NCBI GenBank assembly: GCA_016278265.1
Contig: JADQCE010000002.1
Span: 1-64,000 of the forward strand
DNA length: 64,000 bases
DNA from: Halothiobacillus sp.
GTDB lineage: Bacteria > Pseudomonadota > Gammaproteobacteria > Halothiobacillales > Halothiobacillaceae
Direction: 5' to 3'
Below are positions 5,962-14,000 of this stretch, in pieces (the first letter of the stretch is position 1; each line of letters opens with the position of its first letter). Below the pieces are notes generated by a model. It was not told where the DNA came from. It did not search any database and worked only from the letters and a program-made list of their open reading frames with translations. A program made the position numbers and the translations under genes.

Positions 5962-6099
5962 GTGAAATGCCTCCCGGCGATGTGTAGTACGCATGGTAGT
6001 TCATGGAGACCGACAATCCGCTGTTTGGTTCAGGTCGTATGGCGACGGTGGAGTCATGGGCTGGCGACAGGGTGGGGCGCGAGTTGGTTTCGCTGTCTC

Positions 6100-6191
6100 G
6101 CGGAGCGCAACTCCGCGGTCCACTCGTCGATCGGCTTGAGGGAGTGTCGGAGCGGCGAGTTGTACTCGCCGTGTCACGGAGTCGCACTCCG
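6100..6191. repeat. Three short perfect palindromes, REP-like
   Basis: GCGGAG-cgcaa-CTCCGC (6100-6116), GGCGAGT-tgt-ACTCGCC (6154-6170) and CGGAGT-cgc-ACTCCG (6177-6191) follow one another just downstream of ampG. They lack T tracts. They may stabilise the ampG transcript end or be REP-type units. The intergenic interval 5962-6213 holds nothing else that I recognise. Confidence 0.55.
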
Positions 6192-6213
6192 CAGTCCGGG
6201 CGAGAGGATCGCG

Positions 6214-7449
6214 CTACTGATCAATCCGATGAATCGTGTGTCGCGCGCGCCACAGCAGCCACAATCCGGGCAGGGCGGCGAAGAAGGTGAGGATGAAGAA
6301 GATCGTCCAGTCGACCCACTCGACGACAAACCCGGCGGTCGGCCCGAGGTAGATCCGTCCCAGTGCCGCGATCGCCGAGAGCAGGGCGTACTGCGTGGCG
6401 GAGTATTCCTTGTCGCACAGCGCCATCAGGAAGGCGACGAAGGCGGCGGTGCCCAGCCCGCCGGCGAAGTTCTCCAGCGAGATCACCGCCACCATCAGCC
6501 CGTAGCTGTTCCATTCGTACAGCCAGGCGTAACCGAGGTTGGTGATCGCCTGAAGCACGCCGAACAGCATCAGCGCGCGGAACAGGCCCAGCTTGACCAT
6601 CCACAGCCCGCCGAACAGCCCGCCGATGATCGTCGCGATCAGCCCGGCGCCGTTGTTGATCAGGCCGACGTCGGTGGCGGTGAAGCCCGCGCCGCGGATC
6701 AGGAAGGCGGTGGTCAGCGTGCCGGCGAAGGCATCGCCGAACTTGTAGAGGATGACCAGGAAGATCAGCGTCCAGGCCTCGGGGCGTGAGAAGAACGCCT
6801 TCATCGGCCCGATGACCGCCTCGCGCATCGTCCGCGGCGCGAGATCGCGCGTGTCCTTCTCCGGGGCGAACCAGGCCGTGATCATGCCCACGCCCATCAG
6901 CGCGGCCATGATGGTGTAGGTCAACGGCCAGCCGATGTGGTCCCCCATCACCAGCGCGGCCGAGCCGGCGACCAGCATGCCGATGCGGTAGGCCATGACG
7001 AACACGGCGGCCCCCAGCCCGCGCTCGGAGGCATCGAGGGTGTCGGTGCGCCAGGCATCGATGGCGATGTCCTGCGTGGCGGAGAGGAAGGCGACCATCA
7101 GGGCGAAGATCGCGATCTGCCAGATCTGCGTTTGGGCATCGCTGATCGCCAGGCCCAGCAGCCCGCCCGCGATCAGCAGTTGGCTGAGCAGTATCCAGCC
7201 ACGGCGGCGGGCGAAATGGCCCACGGCGAAGCGGTCGAGGATCGGCGCCCAGAGGAATTTCAGCGTATAGGGCAGGCCGACCAGCGCGAACAGACCGATG
7301 GTCTTGAGGTCGATGTCCTCCATCGTCAGCCACGCCTGCAGCGTGCCGGACGTCAGCAGCAGCGGCAGGCCGGAGGCGAAGCCCAAAAACAGCACGGCCA
7401 GCTGCTTGGGCGAGGTGGCCACGGCGTGCATGCGCTGCAGTCGGGTCAT
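6214..7449 (-). CDS. ampG: AmpG-family muropeptide permease (MFS)
   Basis: 411 residues forming a 12-helix major facilitator protein. It imports GlcNAc-1,6-anhydroMurNAc peptides from the periplasm, the entry step of peptidoglycan recycling. The N-terminal LAVLFLGFASGLPLLLTSGTLQAWL and the loop LPYTLKFLWAPILDRF are characteristic of AmpG. Its ATG overlaps the stop codon of the upstream zinc-peptidase-like gene by 4 bp, so the two are co-translated. Other recycling enzymes (AmgK, MurU, Mpl) are elsewhere in this window, supporting the function. Confidence 0.92.
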   Translation of the reverse strand: MTRLQRMHAVATSPKQLAVLFLGFASGLPLLLTSGTLQAWLTMEDIDLKTIGLFALVGLPYTLKFLWAPILDRFAVGHFARRRGWILLSQLLIAGGLLGLAISDAQTQIWQIAIFALMVAFLSATQDIAIDAWRTDTLDASERGLGAAVFVMAYRIGMLVAGSAALVMGDHIGWPLTYTIMAALMGVGMITAWFAPEKDTRDLAPRTMREAVIGPMKAFFSRPEAWTLIFLVILYKFGDAFAGTLTTAFLIRGAGFTATDVGLINNGAGLIATIIGGLFGGLWMVKLGLFRALMLFGVLQAITNLGYAWLYEWNSYGLMVAVISLENFAGGLGTAAFVAFLMALCDKEYSATQYALLSAIAALGRIYLGPTAGFVVEWVDWTIFFILTFFAALPGLWLLWRARHTIHRIDQ

Positions 7450-8015
7450 TTGTTGCCTCGGGGACGGAAGGTGGGTTCAAGCGCCTCGTTGGTCTGCCGC
7501 GCGAGCCCTTGGTTCAATAGCCACTCGATTGCCCGGTCCGCATCCCGCGAAAACCAGTCGGCCGGTGTGCCCACGCGGAAGGTGTAGCCCCAGGCTTGCA
7601 TGTCGGCCAGTGCCCGCTCGCGACCGAAGCCCTTGAGGTGATCGGCCATCAGGATCTGCAGGCAGCAGACCGCCTCTTCCTCGACGTCATCGCTGCCGGC
7701 ATCCGTGTGCGCCGCGGCCCGCCGCGCCTCGTCCATGCAGACGATATGCGCGAACTCGTGCAGCGCCGAATGCACCGCCGTGTCCGGGCGGACGTACAAG
7801 GTCGAGCCGATGATTCCGGCCTCGTCATCCCCCCAAAAACTGCCCGGAATGGCCGCGCCCGGTGCGATCCACTCCAGCGATAACCCGTAGCGCGCGACCA
7901 GGTCATCCAGCACCCCGCGCGGCAACTCCGACAGACGCAACACCGCCGCCTCGTCGATGAGCAAATCGTCGGGCGGCGGTGTGAAACCGGGCTTGATGGA
8001 ATGGCTGGCGGACAT
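7446..8015 (-). CDS. Conserved protein with HEFAH zinc-peptidase-like motif
   Basis: 189 residues, no signal peptide, so probably cytoplasmic. Residues 86-90 (HEFAH) form an HExxH zinc-binding motif preceded by VHSALHEFAHIVCMD, and a Glu cluster (VEEEAVCC, residues ~111-118) lies at a distance suitable for a third ligand. The C-terminal part has ADWFSRDADRAIEWL. The N-terminal segment includes two prolines-rich turns and a predicted ordered domain. I do not recognise a named family. It overlaps ampG by 4 bp, so it is likely co-expressed with muropeptide import. Starts at 8033 and 8015 are both possible; neither has a clear ribosome binding site. Proteolytic activity is inferred only from the motif. 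Confidence 0.7.
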   Translation of the reverse strand: MSASHSIKPGFTPPPDDLLIDEAAVLRLSELPRGVLDDLVARYGLSLEWIAPGAAIPGSFWGDDEAGIIGSTLYVRPDTAVHSALHEFAHIVCMDEARRAAAHTDAGSDDVEEEAVCCLQILMADHLKGFGRERALADMQAWGYTFRVGTPADWFSRDADRAIEWLLNQGLARQTNEALEPTFRPRGNK

Positions 8016-8077
8016 GGGCGGGCATTGTGCCATGGGCGCCCGCGCTTGCCATTGGAAAGCACGACACCTCCCGGCTA

Positions 8078-8782
8078 TCAGGTCATGCCCATTCCCCCGA
8101 GCGCCAGCCGGTAGCAGCGGTCGACGATCTGGTGGGCCGCTGCGTCAACCTCTCGATAGTCGTCCGCGCGCCACTTGTCGATCGACATCTTGCGATCGAA
8201 GGTGCCGGAGCAGTCGATCGTCTTGAGAGGGCGGGCCTGTTTTTCCGCGATCTCCGCTTCAGTCACGCGGATGTCGATGTCGTAGTCCAGCCGATAGTCG
8301 CTGCTGGTAAGAAAGGATTCGTAGCCCAGTTCCCACTTCACCGCATCGATGGCGATGACGAGGCCGCTGCCAACGGACGAGGACTCATCCCGCTCGAAGT
8401 ATCTGGCCAGTCGGTGGGCCAGTGCCTTGTCAATCCCAGTGCCTGCCTCGATCAAGTCGGCCTGGGGGAGGGCGCGCGCCACCCCGGTGCCAAGTTCGGA
8501 GGCGATGGCCTGGTTTGCCTGCATTCCCTGCAATGAATTGGCGCTGCCCATGTTGGCGGCCGCGGTCGCCGCCATGCTCGCGATGACCGTGTTGGCCACG
8601 GCACGCCCCTTGGTGCGCTCGGCCAGCGCGACCGGGTGATCCAGTGGCTGAACGGCGACCGGTTGGGAAAGCAGGACCGAGCGTACCTCGGCGGTGGAGG
8701 CCTGCTGCCGGTCGGGCATGCTGGCACAGGCGGTCAGCGACAGTGCGGCCAGCGAAATGGGCAAGATCTTCCGTGTGTTCAT
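8078..8782 (-). CDS. Hypothetical lipoprotein
   Basis: 234 residues beginning with a lipoprotein signal peptide (ILPISLAALSLTAC, lipidated Cys18). The mature part contains a small-residue-rich segment (TVIASMAATAAANMGSANS) that could be a membrane-associating helix, followed by a mixed alpha/beta region ending with two late cysteines (IDCSG, VDRCYRL). I do not recognise a family. The start at 8782 has GAGGAC upstream and places the lipobox normally. It is the last gene in the minus-strand surface cluster downstream of TpsA. Confidence 0.7.
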   Translation of the reverse strand: MNTRKILPISLAALSLTACASMPDRQQASTAEVRSVLLSQPVAVQPLDHPVALAERTKGRAVANTVIASMAATAAANMGSANSLQGMQANQAIASELGTGVARALPQADLIEAGTGIDKALAHRLARYFERDESSSVGSGLVIAIDAVKWELGYESFLTSSDYRLDYDIDIRVTEAEIAEKQARPLKTIDCSGTFDRKMSIDKWRADDYREVDAAAHQIVDRCYRLALGGMGMT

Positions 8783-8890
8783 GCTGTCCTCGTCCTGGTT
8801 GAGAAAACGTGCGTTGGTGTCGGCAAGCACCGCACCGGCTCTGGATGGGAGCGGCGGTCCTTGCCGTGTGTTGTCCCGCGGCTTGAGGGG

Positions 8891-9595
8891 CTAGAGCCGA
8901 TACCGGAGCGAAAGCGAGAGCTCGTGAGTGCGAATGTCGGCCTTCAGGCGGGAATTCAGCTGCAGGTCGCCACCACGCTCGGATGCGCTCAGGCTGGACT
9001 CCGCCTCGCCGTAGTCCGCATAGGCATAGGAGGCATCCAGGGAGAGCCGCTCGCTGATCGGGTAGGTAGCCCCCAACAGCACTTTCCAGGCGAATCCACC
9101 GCTGGTGTTGCTGTCGATCTGGGCGCTGTCGTTCGTTACGGTGAAGCGCCCCATGTCGTGTCGCGCGTAGCCTGCGCCGATGCCCACATACGGGTCGAGT
9201 GGCCAGGACGCATCCAGCACGGCGGCCAGGTCCACGAGGCCGAGGACCATGATCGCGGTCGTGTCCAGTTCGGTTCGCCCGACCTCGCCGGCAGGGCTGC
9301 CGTCGTCTTCGTAGGCCCCGCTGAGGTCGAGCCCTCCGATGTGGTTCAGGGAAAGCTCCGTATCAAGCCAGTCGGTCAGTCGATAGCCGATGCCCAGCTG
9401 ATAGGCGAGTGAGCCATCGGCATCGAACGTCACCCGATCGGGCGGGTCGCCGAGATCGCCAATGGTGGCTGTCTGCTTCTCGCTATGTGCCCAGCCGATG
9501 CCGCCTTTGAGGTAGACATCACTTACGGCGAGAGCCGGGTTGCTGGCGGCGATTCCAGTCGCCGTCAGTAGGGCCAGAGGTAGTTGCTTTGTCAT
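8891..9595 (-). CDS. Outer-membrane beta-barrel protein (Opa/OmpW-like size)
   Basis: 234 residues: a signal peptide (LPLALLTATGIAASNPALA) and a mature part of alternating amphipathic strands ending in HELSLSLRYRL, the pattern of an eight-stranded outer-membrane barrel. VYLKGGIGWAHSE, GIGYRLTDWLDTELSLNHIGG and LDASYAYADYGEAESSLS are typical strand-turn units. The TTG at 9598 is rejected in favour of ATG at 9595, which has AAGGAG 7 nt upstream. The last residue is Leu rather than the commoner Phe. The function is unknown. Its upstream sequence resembles that of the two lipoprotein genes before it. Confidence 0.75.
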   Translation of the reverse strand: MTKQLPLALLTATGIAASNPALAVSDVYLKGGIGWAHSEKQTATIGDLGDPPDRVTFDADGSLAYQLGIGYRLTDWLDTELSLNHIGGLDLSGAYEDDGSPAGEVGRTELDTTAIMVLGLVDLAAVLDASWPLDPYVGIGAGYARHDMGRFTVTNDSAQIDSNTSGGFAWKVLLGATYPISERLSLDASYAYADYGEAESSLSASERGGDLQLNSRLKADIRTHELSLSLRYRL

Positions 9596-9731
9596 CAATC
9601 ACTCCTTGATCGATTGGTTGGAAAAACGCGCGATGCATTGCGCGCTGGGTTCGCACTCCCGCCTTCGCGATCGGCTCCGTGTTAGCGAAAGGGGGGCTGT
9701 GCCGGTTGCCGGACGAGTCAGGGTTGCGGCG

Positions 9732-10178
9732 TCAGCCGCCGGAGCGCGTGGAAACGAGCTCGAATCCGCGCGATGCGGCCAGGGCGCGTAGCTCGTCTGC
9801 CTTCGCGCTACCTGCCGCGAGGCAGACCTCGCGCGCACCCGGATCTTCTGGGAGGGGCTGCAGTGCGGCGCGCAACAGCGCGGCGTTGTTGGTTTCGTTC
9901 TTGCCGAAGACGAGCACGGGGCGCCCGTCGCGATTGCTCAACGCCGCGGTCAGTTTCTCCGCCGCCGGGGACTGGCCGGCGAGCCCGTTGACGATGGCGT
10001 TGGATAGCGGGTTGTTCGCCACGGGTGCTTCGATGAGCAAAAGGTCCTCGTCGCTCTTTATCTGCCCGAGGCAGGCCGACAGATCGTCCTTCATTGAATG
10101 GCTGGGGTGCGTGGTGCCGGCCGTGGAGCAGCCGCTGGCGAGCGCGGCGAGTGCAAGATAAGCAAGAGGTTTCTTCAT
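9732..10178 (-). CDS. Hypothetical lipoprotein
   Basis: 148 residues; signal peptide with lipobox ALASGC (Cys17). The mature domain has two further cysteines (LSACLG and REVCLAAG), suggesting one disulfide, and a repeated Leu/Ala-rich helix pattern. No family is recognised. The ATG at 10178 is chosen because AAAGGAG lies 8 nt before it; the upstream GTG would sit on the ribosome binding site. It follows the 89-residue lipoprotein gene in the same direction. Confidence 0.7.
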   Translation of the reverse strand: MKKPLAYLALAALASGCSTAGTTHPSHSMKDDLSACLGQIKSDEDLLLIEAPVANNPLSNAIVNGLAGQSPAAEKLTAALSNRDGRPVLVFGKNETNNAALLRAALQPLPEDPGAREVCLAAGSAKADELRALAASRGFELVSTRSGG

Positions 10179-10215
10179 GAGCTTCACTCCTTTGAACGAT
10201 GGGTTGTGCTGTCAG

Positions 10216-10485
10216 TCAACGACAGCGGTGCGGGCTCTCCGAGGGATGCTGTTCCCCGGTTTCGAGATCGATGGTGATCAGCGTGGCGTCCGGATGAGAC
10301 ATGCACAGGGCGTTGCGCACGGTGTAGACGTGACGGCCCTCCGCGTACCAGACGATGTTCGGATCCAGTCGTTTGCCGGTCTGGTCATAGGCCTGGATTT
10401 CGTAGTTGCCCGACATGGTTAGGCAGCCGGAAAGCAGGGCGGCGCCGGTTAAAAGTAGGCCAAAGGTCAGTAGTCGTTTTGGCAT
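10216..10485 (-). CDS. Small lipoprotein
   Basis: 89 residues with a lipoprotein signal (LLTGAALLSGC, Cys20) and a short mature domain: YEIQAYDQTGKRLDPNIVWYAEGRHVYTVRNALCMSHP, ending in HRCR. Two cysteines could pair. I recognise no family. The start at 10485 is preceded by AAGGAGCG. It lies 29 bp after the 167-residue lipoprotein gene and is probably on the same transcript as TpsBA. Confidence 0.65.
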   Translation of the reverse strand: MPKRLLTFGLLLTGAALLSGCLTMSGNYEIQAYDQTGKRLDPNIVWYAEGRHVYTVRNALCMSHPDATLITIDLETGEQHPSESPHRCR

Positions 10486-10514
10486 GATCGTTCGCTCCTT
10501 GAACCGTTGGGCAA

Positions 10515-11018
10515 TTAAGGAAGGCACTCGGGAGGAGGGTGTTTGTGTCCCTCTGGACGACAGGCAGCCGGATTTACCGCATGAGCTCGGCAATATTCGT
10601 AGTCGGTTTTTATCCGGCACCACCAGCTATTGAGGCGGCGCTCGACCGAGGGCTTGGGGATGTCAGCGTCGGGTTGGCACGCGGGGAGGGAGGAGCGGTC
10701 GGTCCATGAGCACCGCTCACCCACGGAACGATCCCTGTGAGCAAAACCGGCCGCTTCCATGCATGAGTCCTCCAGTAGAAACTTGTTCAATAACTGGTTT
10801 CTTTTCTCAAGCCCAAAGGCATGTTTGTAGCTTCCTAGGTTGGGATGGGGTGATGGAGCCCCGCACTCGAGTAGTCTTTTCTTTACTGTTAGCCGATCCG
10901 CACTTGGAGCCTCCCACATTTTGTATTCGGGAGGGGGAGGCTGGAATGGCTTTGACGTGCATGCAGGCTGGAACGCTGCAAGCAGTACAGCACATAGAGC
11001 GACGGCACGATTTTTCAT
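10515..11018 (-). CDS. Cysteine-rich lipoprotein, candidate immunity protein for TpsA
   Basis: 167 residues; signal peptide with lipobox QPAC (Cys20). The mature part holds eight more cysteines (LLECGAP, EDSCMEAAGF, ERCSW, LPACQ, WWCRI, EYCRA, AACRPE, ECLP), suggesting a disulfide-bonded domain outside the cytoplasm. It starts 12 bp after the tpsA stop codon, the position of immunity genes in contact-dependent systems, and its DNA is visibly less GC-rich than its neighbours. The LLECG...CMEAAGF pattern recalls, from memory only, small lipoproteins found beside other TpsA genes. No clear ribosome binding site precedes the start, so translation may be coupled to tpsA. Immunity is an inference. 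Confidence 0.7.
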   Translation of the reverse strand: MKNRAVALCAVLLAAFQPACTSKPFQPPPPEYKMWEAPSADRLTVKKRLLECGAPSPHPNLGSYKHAFGLEKRNQLLNKFLLEDSCMEAAGFAHRDRSVGERCSWTDRSSLPACQPDADIPKPSVERRLNSWWCRIKTDYEYCRAHAVNPAACRPEGHKHPPPECLP

Positions 11019-11030
11019 ATTAGGTTGTCA

Positions 11031-14000
11031 CTATTGGGCTGGACGTACCTGGATGGTCGTCGGTTTTCCGTAGTTGTCGAAGCAACCTTTCGGATCGGCG
11101 GCCCCATTCCCGTAACAGCTATGCACGGTTGGCGCTTCGTCGAACATTCTGAGCCATTCATTTTGGCGACTGCTGTCTTCGGGGCGCTTGTCGTAGGTAG
11201 CCTCGTTGCCGCCGATAATGGAGCCGACGAAGTCGTCGGCATGGTTCTGCAACTCCACGCGGGTCGGCGCATCACCGTTCATGTTGTCGACTTGAGTCGC
11301 GAGTCGGTTGGCGTTGTAGGCAGGCCCCACAAGGCGGAAGCGGGTGTCTGTCAGCTTTTCCTCCAGGGAGTTGTCGCGGGAAAGCGAGGTCGCCGCGTTG
11401 CCGATGGTCATGGCGCCGCGGCTATGGCCGGATACGTAGAGCCCGTCGTTGCCGAATTGTGCCATCGCGTTACGTGTCTCCTCTGTCGCGTTGGCCAGTC
11501 CCCAGAAGTCGTTTTCCAAGAACTTTTGATAGCCGGCCACCAGCAGTTCGGAGACGGCGTTGTCGGCCTTGGGGAAGTGGATGAGGTAGATGGGCTGATC
11601 GGCTTGGACTTCCGACATCTGCGCGGAATACCCGGCAGCGGCTTCTTCATCGTTGAAAATCCCATTGGTAAACACGGCGACCTTCCCGTTTGGCCCAGCT
11701 TTGAGGTTTCGCTTCTCTTCCTTGCTGAGCCTGCGGAGTAGCGGCTTGCCGGTTTCGGGGTCTTTCAGTGGCTTGCCCTCTTCATCCCTGAGCACCAGAA
11801 ACATGGGGTGCTCGCGCAGGAACATGGTCCGGTACGATTCGTCCGTGAACTTGACCGCCTCGGCATGTATCGCCTTCTTGATGGCTCGCTCGGCTTCGAC
11901 CACCTGCCGCATTTCCTGCGGATCCTGCTGCTCTGCCGGATCGTGAGCATTTGTGGTGTCCCGGCTCAGCGAAGCGATGGTTTGGCTGGCCGTAAGTCCG
12001 GTCCGTGCCTCTTGTTCCCCTTCGTCGGTTATTGTCACGGTCCCGGGTTCGATGGCCGAGCGGGTGTAACCGTGCGATACACCGGAGCGATCGGCATCGA
12101 GAGCCGTATTGGCCACGAGCCCCTTGGCCGCACCATATTTGCCTTGCGTCACCATGTCGCTGGAAAGGGAGATGCCGCTGGCTGCGGCATTGGCCGAAGC
12201 GGCATTCGTGAGGTCGCGTGAGGTGAGGGTGCCAGTGATCAGCCGGTTGTCTGCCGGGTCGGCGTCGCTTGAGATGGCGCCGCCGACCAGATCGGTGTTG
12301 CCGGCTACGGTGAGGTCGAACCCGCCTCCACCGGCGCGGATGGCGCTTGGTTCGGTGACCGACTGGTAGCTTCCTTGGGCTTCACTATCTTCTTTGGAAT
12401 ATGAGGCGGCAACACTGAAGCCGCCGAGCGGGATGCTCACTCCAACACTTTCTTTGTGCTGCTCGGCACGGTATTCGATTTGGTCCTGAACGCTCTCGAT
12501 GCGCAGGTCGCCGCCCACGTCGGCTTGGACCCGCTGTCCAGTCACGACGGCCCCCACCAGTGCCGTGTCCCCCGCCGACTGCAGGCTGGCGGTCTCGCCG
12601 GCCGAGACATGGCTGAGCCGGTGGGTGAGCTCACTGGCTTCCGACTCGCCTTCACCGCGGGCAACCGATGCGGTGATGGAAAAGCCCACGCCGTTGCCGC
12701 CCAGGTCGATACCGATGCCCACGCTGGCGGATTGGCTGTCGTTCTCGCTTTGCTCTTCGCGCCGGGATTCGGCAGCGAGCAGGGCGATCTCGTCCTCGGC
12801 AGAGAGACTGGCAACATCCTCCGCGCGAATGTCGCTGCCGCGAACGATGATGTCGCTGCGTTCACTTTGACCCGTTGCGTTGATCCGGACATCGCCCCCG
12901 GCCGTGATGTATGAGCCGCGGGCGCTGTCCGAATGGCTTTCGGCGCGATAGTGGCTTTCACTGGCACCCACGCTGATGTTGATGCTAACGCCGCCGGCCT
13001 TGTCGGCCTGGTTGGCATTCTCCTTGGCGCGTCCGGTTTTGATGTGGCTGTAGGCGTCCACTCCGGCGAGTCCCGCGCTGGCGGCCGCAAGCCGTTTCAT
13101 ACGATCGTTGTCGGTATCGTCAGCGGCCTGGGCGATGCGTTGGATGCTCTTCGCGGCGTCGATGACCGGACTGGTCAGCGCCAGCGTCAGACCGCTTTGC
13201 TCCATTTCGCGCATCTGGCTGGTGCTGCCGGTCTGGCGGGATTCGAGTATTTCGACCCGTCCGGCGTGGATGTCGATGTCGCCTGCTGGGGCGAGCAGGG
13301 CGCTGCCCGATTGGCGATAGGTGTCGCCGGCGTCGATGCTCACGTCTCCCTCGATGCTGGCCAGCTGCGTGGCAACGCTCTGTTGTTGGGCCACGTCATT
13401 GCTGTTGGCGAGGCGGTGGCTGCCGTAGGTGATCGAAAGCCCGCCGTTGGAGAACAGCCCGGAGCGTGTCGTTTCCTGGAAATGATGTCGGGAGTCTTCC
13501 TCATGCTCGGCCAAGAGCATGATGTTGCCACCGGCGAGTGCTGTCGTGCCGCGGTCGGAGATCACCTGGCTGCCCTGAATGGCAATGTCATTGCCTGCCT
13601 TGAACGTGACCTGCTGACCGCCCACTTGCGTACCCGTGACCCGGTCGGATCGAGACGCATCGAGCGTGGACGTCACCGAGCTCGACAGAAAATCACTGTC
13701 TTCGATGCGGTGAGCCTCTTCCCAGTGGCGAGTCGAGCGGCCGGCATCGAGGTCAATGTCATTGTCGGCAGTAAGCATCACCTTGCCCGCCGCGCTATCG
13801 ATGACGGCTGCTCGCGTGGCAAGGTCGCGCCCGGCGTCTAGCTCCAGATTGCCTCGGGTGTCGATATGGGTGCCGTGTTCGCGCGTTTGTCCCTGGACGA
13901 GGCGGTTGTCGGCGTCCCAGGCGATGCGTTCGTTCTCGCCTTCGGTTGCCGTGGCCAGATGCAGGTCGCGTCCGGCGGCCAGGGTCGTGGATCCGCCGCC

